A stretch of DNA of 64,000 nt from Rhodoplanes serenus. Lineage in GTDB: Bacteria > Pseudomonadota > Alphaproteobacteria > Rhizobiales > Xanthobacteraceae. The DNA is taken from contig CAMDFO010000003.1 in NCBI GenBank assembly GCA_945897515.1, forward strand, positions 1 to 64,000, written 5' to 3'. The notes under the pieces were generated by a model. It did not search any database and had not been told where the DNA came from. It worked only from the letters and a program-made list of their open reading frames with translations. The position numbers were made by a program, and so were the translations under genes. This document shows positions 58,883 through 64,000 of this stretch, piece after piece. How positions within the stretch are numbered: position 1 is the stretch's first letter; each line of letters opens with the position of its first letter.

Positions 58883-61672
58883 CTACGCCTCGCCTGCGGC
58901 CTTCTTGCCGAGCGCGGCCTGGGCCGCGGCAAGCCGCGCGATCGGCACACGAAACGGCGAGCACGACACATAATCCAGGCCAACCTCGTGGCAGAATGCG
59001 ACCGAGTCCGGATCGCCGCCGTGCTCGCCGCAGATCCCGACCTTGAGGCCCTTGCGCACCTTGCGGCCGCGCTCGACGCCGATGCGTACCAACGCGCCGA
59101 CGCCCTCGCGGTCGATCGACACGAACGGATCGCACGGCAGGATGCCGCGCTGGACGTAGATGCCGAGGAACGAGGCTGCATCGTCGCGGCTGATGCCGAA
59201 CGCGGTCTGCGTCAGATCGTTGGTGCCGAACGAGAAGAACTCCGCACTCTCCGCGATCTCGCCGGCGATCAGGCAGGTGCGCGGCAGCTCGATCATGGTG
59301 CCGACCTGGTAGTCGAGTTTGGCGCCAGTTTCTTTCCGCACAGCGTCGGCCATCGCATCGATGCGTGCCTTGACGATGTCGAGCTCGGCCCTGGTCGCGA
59401 TCAGCGGCACCATCACCTCGGGCACCACCGGCTTGCCGGTGCGCTTGCCGGCCTCCACCGCGGCTTCGAAGATCGCGCGCGCCTGCATCTCGGCGATCTC
59501 CGGATAGGCGATGGCGATGCGGCAGCCGCGGAAGCCGAGCATCGGGTTGAACTCGGCGAGGTCCTTGGCGCGGTGTTCCAGCTTCTTCGGGTCCGCGCCC
59601 ATGGCGGCGGCGACCTCGGCGATGTCGGCTGCGCCGTGCGGCAGGAATTCGTGCAGCGGCGGATCGAGCAGCCGGATGGTCACCGGCAGGCCGCCCATGA
59701 TCTCGAACAGCTCGATGAAATCGCCGCGCTGCATCGGGAGTATCTTGGCCAGCGCCGCGCGCCTTGCCTTCTCGTCGTCGGCCAGGATCATCTCGCGCAC
59801 CGCCTGGATGCGCTCCTCGTCGAAGAACATGTGCTCGGTGCGGCAGAGCCCGATGCCTTCGGCGCCGAACCGCACCGCGACCCGGGCATCCGCCGGCGTG
59901 TCCGCATTGGCCCGCACGCCGAGCGAACGCACCTTATCGGCCCAGCCCATCAGGGTGCCGAATTCACCCGACATCGCGGGCTCCACCATCGGCACGCGGC
60001 CGGCGAGCACCTGACCGGTCGAGCCGTCGATCGTGATGGTCTCGCCGCGCTTGAGCACCACGTTGCCTGCGGTCATGGTCTGCGCGTTGTAATCGACGCG
60101 CAGCAAGCCGGCGCCGGAGACGCAAGGCTTGCCCATGCCGCGCGCAACCACCGCGGCATGCGAAGTCATGCCGCCGCGAGTGGTCAGAATTCCTTCGGCG
60201 GCATGCATGCCGTGAATGTCCTCCGGCGAGGTCTCCACGCGCACCAGAATGACCTTCCGACCCTCGGCCTTCAGTTGCGCCGCTTCATCGGATGAAAACA
60301 CGATCTCGCCTGACGCCGCGCCCGGCGATGCCGGCAACCCGCTGGCAATCCCCTTGCGTTCGGCTTTCGGATCGATGGTCGGATGCAGAAGCTGGTCGAG
60401 CGAGGCAGGATCGATGCGGGCCACCGCTTCGTCCTTCGAGATCAGCTTTTCGTTGGCAAGCTCCACCGCGATGCGGAGCGCGGCCTTAGCGGTGCGCTTG
60501 CCGGATCGGGTCTGCAGCATCCAGAGCTTGCCCTGCTCGACGGTGAACTCCAGGTCCTGCATGTCGCGGTAGTGGCGTTCGAGCTTGTTGTAGATGCGCG
60601 AAAGCTCCTTGAACGCATCCGGCATCGCCGCTTCCATCGACGGCTTGTCGGAGCCGGCCTCCTTGCGCGCAACTTCAGTGATCTCCTGCGGCGTGCGGAT
60701 GCCGGCGACCACATCCTCGCCCTGGGCGTTGATCAGAAATTCGCCGTACAGCCGCTTCTCTCCGGTCGAAGGATTGCGCGTGAACGCGACGCCGGTGGCC
60801 GAGGTGTCGCCCATGTTGCCGAACACCATGGCCTGCACATTCACCGCGGTGCCCCAGCTTTCGGGAATGTTGTGCAGGCGGCGGTAGGTGATGGCGCGCG
60901 CGTTCATCCACGATCCAAACACCGCGCCGACCGCGCCCCACAATTGCGCCTGCGGGTCCTGCGGGAACGGCTCGCCCTTTTCTTCCTGCACGCGCTCCTG
61001 ATAGCGCGTCACGATGTCGACCCAGTCGTCGGCCGATAGCTCGGTGTCGAGCGTCAAGCCGGCCTGCGATTTATGGTCTTCGAGGATGTCCTCGAAATGA
61101 TGATGCTCCACGCCCAGCACCACGTCGGAATACATCTGGATGAAGCGGCGATAGGAATCGTAGGCGAAGCGCCGGTCGCCCGAATTCTTCGCCACCGCCT
61201 CGACGGTCTCGTCGTTGAGCCCGAGGTTGAGCACGGTGTCCATCATGCCGGGCATCGACGCGCGGCCGCCCGAGCGCACCGAAACCAGCAGCGGATCGTT
61301 GCGGTCGCCGAAGCGCTTGCCGGTGATGCGCGCGACATGCGCCAAGCCGGCCTCGACCTGCGCCTTCAGCTCTTTCGGATAGCTCTGGCCGTTGGCGTAA
61401 TAGTGCGTGCAGACGCCGGTGGTGATGGTGAAGCCGGGCGGCACCGGCAGACCGAGATTCGCCATCTCGGCGAGATTGGCGCCCTTGCCGCCGAGCAGGT
61501 CGCGCATCTGGGCGGTGCCTTCGGCCTTGCCGCCGCCGAACGCGTAGACCCATTTGCCCCCGCTGGCCTTGGTGGGCGCTTTCGACGCGCCGGCACGCCG
61601 GACCGGCTTGGCCTTGCGGGCGGCCTTCACCGGGACCTTCTTCGACTTCTTCGGGGCAGGACGGCGTGCCAT
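58883..61672 (-). CDS. ppdK: pyruvate, phosphate dikinase
   Basis: A 929-residue enzyme interconverting pyruvate, ATP and Pi with phosphoenolpyruvate, AMP and PPi. The ATP-grasp N-terminal domain has GGKGANLAEMANLGLPVPPGF; the phosphohistidine domain has TTRGGMTSHAAVVARGMGKPC, with the catalytic His near residue 503; the PEP-binding barrel ends with FSFGTNDLTQTAFGISRDDA and ICGEHGGDPDS. Most relatives are about 880-890 long; here about 45 extra residues at the N-terminus are rich in Lys, Arg, Ala and Pro (PAPKKSKKVPVKAARKAKP). ATG 61672 gives this form and lacks a strong ribosome site, so the true N-terminus could be shorter. The gene follows glyS on the same strand, beyond a repeat. Confidence 0.95.
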   Translation of the reverse strand: MARRPAPKKSKKVPVKAARKAKPVRRAGASKAPTKASGGKWVYAFGGGKAEGTAQMRDLLGGKGANLAEMANLGLPVPPGFTITTGVCTHYYANGQSYPKELKAQVEAGLAHVARITGKRFGDRNDPLLVSVRSGGRASMPGMMDTVLNLGLNDETVEAVAKNSGDRRFAYDSYRRFIQMYSDVVLGVEHHHFEDILEDHKSQAGLTLDTELSADDWVDIVTRYQERVQEEKGEPFPQDPQAQLWGAVGAVFGSWMNARAITYRRLHNIPESWGTAVNVQAMVFGNMGDTSATGVAFTRNPSTGEKRLYGEFLINAQGEDVVAGIRTPQEITEVARKEAGSDKPSMEAAMPDAFKELSRIYNKLERHYRDMQDLEFTVEQGKLWMLQTRSGKRTAKAALRIAVELANEKLISKDEAVARIDPASLDQLLHPTIDPKAERKGIASGLPASPGAASGEIVFSSDEAAQLKAEGRKVILVRVETSPEDIHGMHAAEGILTTRGGMTSHAAVVARGMGKPCVSGAGLLRVDYNAQTMTAGNVVLKRGETITIDGSTGQVLAGRVPMVEPAMSGEFGTLMGWADKVRSLGVRANADTPADARVAVRFGAEGIGLCRTEHMFFDEERIQAVREMILADDEKARRAALAKILPMQRGDFIELFEIMGGLPVTIRLLDPPLHEFLPHGAADIAEVAAAMGADPKKLEHRAKDLAEFNPMLGFRGCRIAIAYPEIAEMQARAIFEAAVEAGKRTGKPVVPEVMVPLIATRAELDIVKARIDAMADAVRKETGAKLDYQVGTMIELPRTCLIAGEIAESAEFFSFGTNDLTQTAFGISRDDAASFLGIYVQRGILPCDPFVSIDREGVGALVRIGVERGRKVRKGLKVGICGEHGGDPDSVAFCHEVGLDYVSCSPFRVPIARLAAAQAALGKKAAGEA

Positions 61673-61763
61673 GGCGCTCTCGCTGTCTCTATCAGGGTTC
61701 GTTTTGACCCTTCCCCGGCGTTTCCTCAATCGGCTTTTGTGATTAGGGGCGCGCTATAACCCC

Positions 61764-61881
61764 GTCATGGCCGGGCTTGACCCGGCCATCCACGACTTTC
61801 TTCTATGCCAAGACGTGGATGCCCGGCACATAGGCGAGCGAAGCGACGCCGTCCTTCGGACGGCTATGCCCAGGGCATGAC
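61764..61881. repeat. triple-hairpin palindromic intergenic repeat, copy 2 (expanded)
   Basis: It begins GTCATG and ends CATGAC, with ATGGCCGGG/CCCGGCCAT and CCACG/CGTGG stems matching copy 1. The third hairpin starts ATGCCCGGC and is followed by about 40 extra bases before GCCCAGGGCAT, which itself resembles the partner arm with changes. The element fills most of the 226-bp gap between glyS and ppdK. Confidence 0.75.
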
Positions 61882-61898
61882 GCTGCAAGACCCTCGCC

Positions 61899-64000
61899 CT
61901 ACCCCTCAATCTTGGAGAAGTCCGCCACCGCGCGAGTAGCCTCCCTGATCTCGTTGAGCAGCTTCAGCCGATTCTCGCGCAACGCCTTGTCGTCGACATT
62001 GACCGTGACCTTGTCGAAGAACGCATCGACGTGCGGGCGCAGCTTCGCCATCGCGGTCATGGCGGTGGCGAAGTCTTCCTTGGCGACGGCCGCGGAGGCT
62101 TCGATCTTGGCAGTGTCGATGGCGGCTGCCAGTTGTTTTTCTTCGCCCTGGCCGAGCAACGAGGAGTCCGGCGCACCAGTGTAGCTCTTGTTGTCCTTCC
62201 TTTCCTCGATGCGCAGGATGTTGGCCGCGCGTTTGGTACCGGCCAGCAGATTTTTACCGTCGTCGGTGTCGAGGAATTTTCCCAGCGCTTCGACGCGGCG
62301 GACGATCAGCAGCAGGTCGTCCTGGCCTTCGAGCGCGAACACGGCATCGACGAGATCGTGACGCGCGCCCTGTTCGCGGAGTTGGACTTTGAGGCGGTCG
62401 GCGAAGAACAGCAAAAGATCAGCAACAATATCCACCCCGACTAACGAAAGTCGGTCCACCTCATCCAGGGCCTTCTTTGGATCGAGTTTTTCAAACTCCG
62501 AATAATGGCTCTTCTGTCGCTCCCAAGCAGCAAGTTCGCGGGCGTTCGGTTCGCGCGTTTGATAGTCCGGATCGCTCAAGATCAACAGGTGCTGACTTGC
62601 CGCCGCCGCGAGCGGGTGAGAGAGCGAGACGCGCAGGCCGTTATCCAGAACCAGACGGATAATGCCCAAGGCAGCTCTTCGCAGAGCGTAGGGGTCCTTG
62701 CTACCGGTCGGCTTTTCTTGAATGGCCCAGAAACCGGCGAGAATATCCGCTTTGTCCGCGAGTGCGACCGCAATTGAAACCGGATCGCTTGGGACGCGAT
62801 CTCCAGGGCCGAGTGGCTTGTAGTGATCCTCAATTGCAGCGGCGACACTCTTATCCTCGCCTTGAGCCAAAGCGTAGTAGCGCCCCATCAAACCTTGTAC
62901 TTCAGGAAACTCCCCAACCACTTCGGTTAGTAAATCCGCTTTGGCCAATCTCGCCGCCCGTTGGGCCTTCTCCACATCTGCTCCGACCGATGAGGCAAGC
63001 TCGGCCGCTAGAGTTTCGATCCGGACAATACGATCTCCTTGCGTCCCAAGCTTCTCGTGAAACACGATCTGCTCGAATTTCGGCAGCCGATCCTCAAGCT
63101 TGGTCTTCAAATCCGTTTCGTAGAAGAATTTCGCATCCGACAGCCGCGCCCGGATCACGCGCTCGTTGCCGGCGACGATGGCCTTGCCGTCGTCGCTCGC
63201 CTCGATGTTCGCCGTCAGGATGAACCGGTTGGCGAGCTTCCCGGTCTTCGGATTGCGGACCACAAAGCATTTCTGGTTGTTGCGGATGGTCGCGCGGATC
63301 ACCTCGTCGGGGATCGCGAGGAACGCCTCGTCGAAGCTCCCCATCAGCACCACCGGCCATTCGACCAGCCCGGCGACCTCAGCGAGCAAGCCTTCGTCCT
63401 CGACCAGTTCAAATCCCTGCGCAAACGCGAGGTTCTTGGCGTCGGCCAGGATCATCTGCTGCCGCCGCGCGGCATCGACCACGACCTTGGCCTTGTCGAG
63501 CTTGGCCATGTAGTCGTCGAGCCGCTTCACCTTGATCGCGGCCGGCGCCATGAAGCGATGGCCATAGGTCGTATCGCCGGCTGTGACGCCGCCGACGTCG
63601 AACTTTACGATCTCGGGCTCCTCGGTCTCCGGACCGAACATCGCGACGATGGAGTGCAGCGGCCGAACCCAGTTCAGCGAGCCGGGCTGCGCCGACGCAG
63701 CGCCCCAGCGCATCGCCTTCGGCCAGGGGAACGCCTTCGCGACCTCGGGCACGATCTCGGCAATCACCTCGATGGTGGGCCTGCCCGGCTTTTCGATCGA
63801 CGCGACGTAGAAATCGCCCTTCTTGTCGGCCTGCACCTTGGCCTGGTCGATCGACGTGAGCCCGGCCGCGCGCAGAAATCCCGCGATGGCCTGCTCGGGC
63901 GCGCCGACCTTCGGACCTTTGCGCTCGTCCTTCACGTCCGACTGCCGCACCGGCACGCCCTGCACCGCGAGCGCCAGCCGGCGCGGCGTGGCAAAAGCTT
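61899..64000 (-). CDS. glyS: glycine-tRNA ligase beta subunit, N-terminus cut by window edge
   Basis: The visible 699 residues belong to the beta subunit of the alpha2-beta2 glycyl-tRNA synthetase. The frame runs to the window edge with [16 protein letters not shown], an early segment of the family, so only the first few tens of residues are missing. Other landmarks: [118 protein letters not shown]. The C-terminal part has [19 protein letters not shown]. The subunit binds tRNA and, with GlyQ, charges it with glycine. A stretch at about 62420-63060 has markedly different codon use. Confidence 0.95.
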   Translation of the reverse strand, partial: AFATPRRLALAVQGVPVRQSDVKDERKGPKVGAPEQAIAGFLRAAGLTSIDQAKVQADKKGDFYVASIEKPGRPTIEVIAEIVPEVAKAFPWPKAMRWGAASAQPGSLNWVRPLHSIVAMFGPETEEPEIVKFDVGGVTAGDTTYGHRFMAPAAIKVKRLDDYMAKLDKAKVVVDAARRQQMILADAKNLAFAQGFELVEDEGLLAEVAGLVEWPVVLMGSFDEAFLAIPDEVIRATIRNNQKCFVVRNPKTGKLANRFILTANIEASDDGKAIVAGNERVIRARLSDAKFFYETDLKTKLEDRLPKFEQIVFHEKLGTQGDRIVRIETLAAELASSVGADVEKAQRAARLAKADLLTEVVGEFPEVQGLMGRYYALAQGEDKSVAAAIEDHYKPLGPGDRVPSDPVSIAVALADKADILAGFWAIQEKPTGSKDPYALRRAALGIIRLVLDNGLRVSLSHPLAAAASQHLLILSDPDYQTREPNARELAAWERQKSHYSEFEKLDPKKALDEVDRLSLVGVDIVADLLLFFADRLKVQLREQGARHDLVDAVFALEGQDDLLLIVRRVEALGKFLDTDDGKNLLAGTKRAANILRIEERKDNKSYTGAPDSSLLGQGEEKQLAAAIDTAKIEASAAVAKEDFATAMTAMAKLRPHVDAFFDKVTVNVDDKALRENRLKLLNEIREATRAVADFSKIEG

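Noticed and set aside
1..64000. Search for CRISPR arrays, insertion sequences, prophage genes and integrase near tRNA-Pro.
   Set aside because: No regularly spaced direct repeats, transposase or integrase motifs and no truncated tRNA copy were found.

Overview
The window is high-GC DNA with dense, alphaproteobacterial gene content, most like the Hyphomicrobiales (Bradyrhizobium / Rhodopseudomonas / Pseudolabrys-type Nitrobacteraceae-Xanthobacteraceae). Pointers to this are the large set of Bug (TctC-like) receptors, a TIGR02301-type protein, a Nudix-plus-HTH NAD regulator next to a nadA-nadC operon, a SleB-type cell wall hydrolase, acrylyl-CoA reductase, GC-rich triple-hairpin intergenic repeats, and an N-terminally extended pyruvate phosphate dikinase. 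I see no phage, insertion sequence, integrase, CRISPR array or plasmid function. No stretch over 300 bases lacks a gene.

1-9.6 kb: a metallo-beta-lactamase-fold hydrolase (cut by the left edge), an alpha/beta hydrolase, then a six-gene minus-strand cluster (9578 to 2089). It encodes two long exported proteins, each with a carboxypeptidase-regulatory-like domain, a CxxCH haem site and a long propeller-like region. With them come two small multi-spanning membrane proteins (one with membrane histidines), a small regulatory-like-domain protein and an exported YtcJ-type amidohydrolase. This looks like a redox or periplasmic substrate-processing module that I cannot match to a described system.

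9.7-28.5 kb: a catabolic and uptake region with nine Bug-type periplasmic receptors and no TctA/TctB permease. Interspersed are a class II aldolase, a luciferase-like flavin oxidoreductase, a fumarylacetoacetase-family hydrolase, an IlvD/Edd sugar-acid dehydratase, a xylose-isomerase-like TIM barrel protein and one TRAP-TAXI transporter (receptor plus fused permease). No transcription regulator is visible here.

28.6-45.3 kb: tRNA-Pro(CGG) with a recognisable promoter, MmgE/PrpD, threonylcarbamoyl-AMP synthase, a FAD-linked dehydrogenase, a HMCES/YedK-type DNA-protein crosslinking protein, a Nudix hydrolase, a tandem-receiver response regulator and dihydroorotase. Then comes a tight plus-strand run: YgfZ, 3-methyladenine glycosylase I, HD-domain nucleotidase-like protein, dual-specificity-type phosphatase and a Nudix/HTH NAD regulator. 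A thioesterase, a TPR protein and several small exported proteins follow.

45.4-64 kb: three tandem paralogous MFS transporters followed by an AcuI-type reductase, diverging from nadA-nadC. A perfect 9-3-9 palindrome sits just upstream of nadA. After that are an exported RidA protein, a cell wall hydrolase, a second TRAP-TAXI system, ppdK and glyS (cut by the right edge). glyS contains an in-frame patch with clearly lower GC at third codon positions, suggesting recombination. Many convergent gene pairs end within 1-20 bp of each other.
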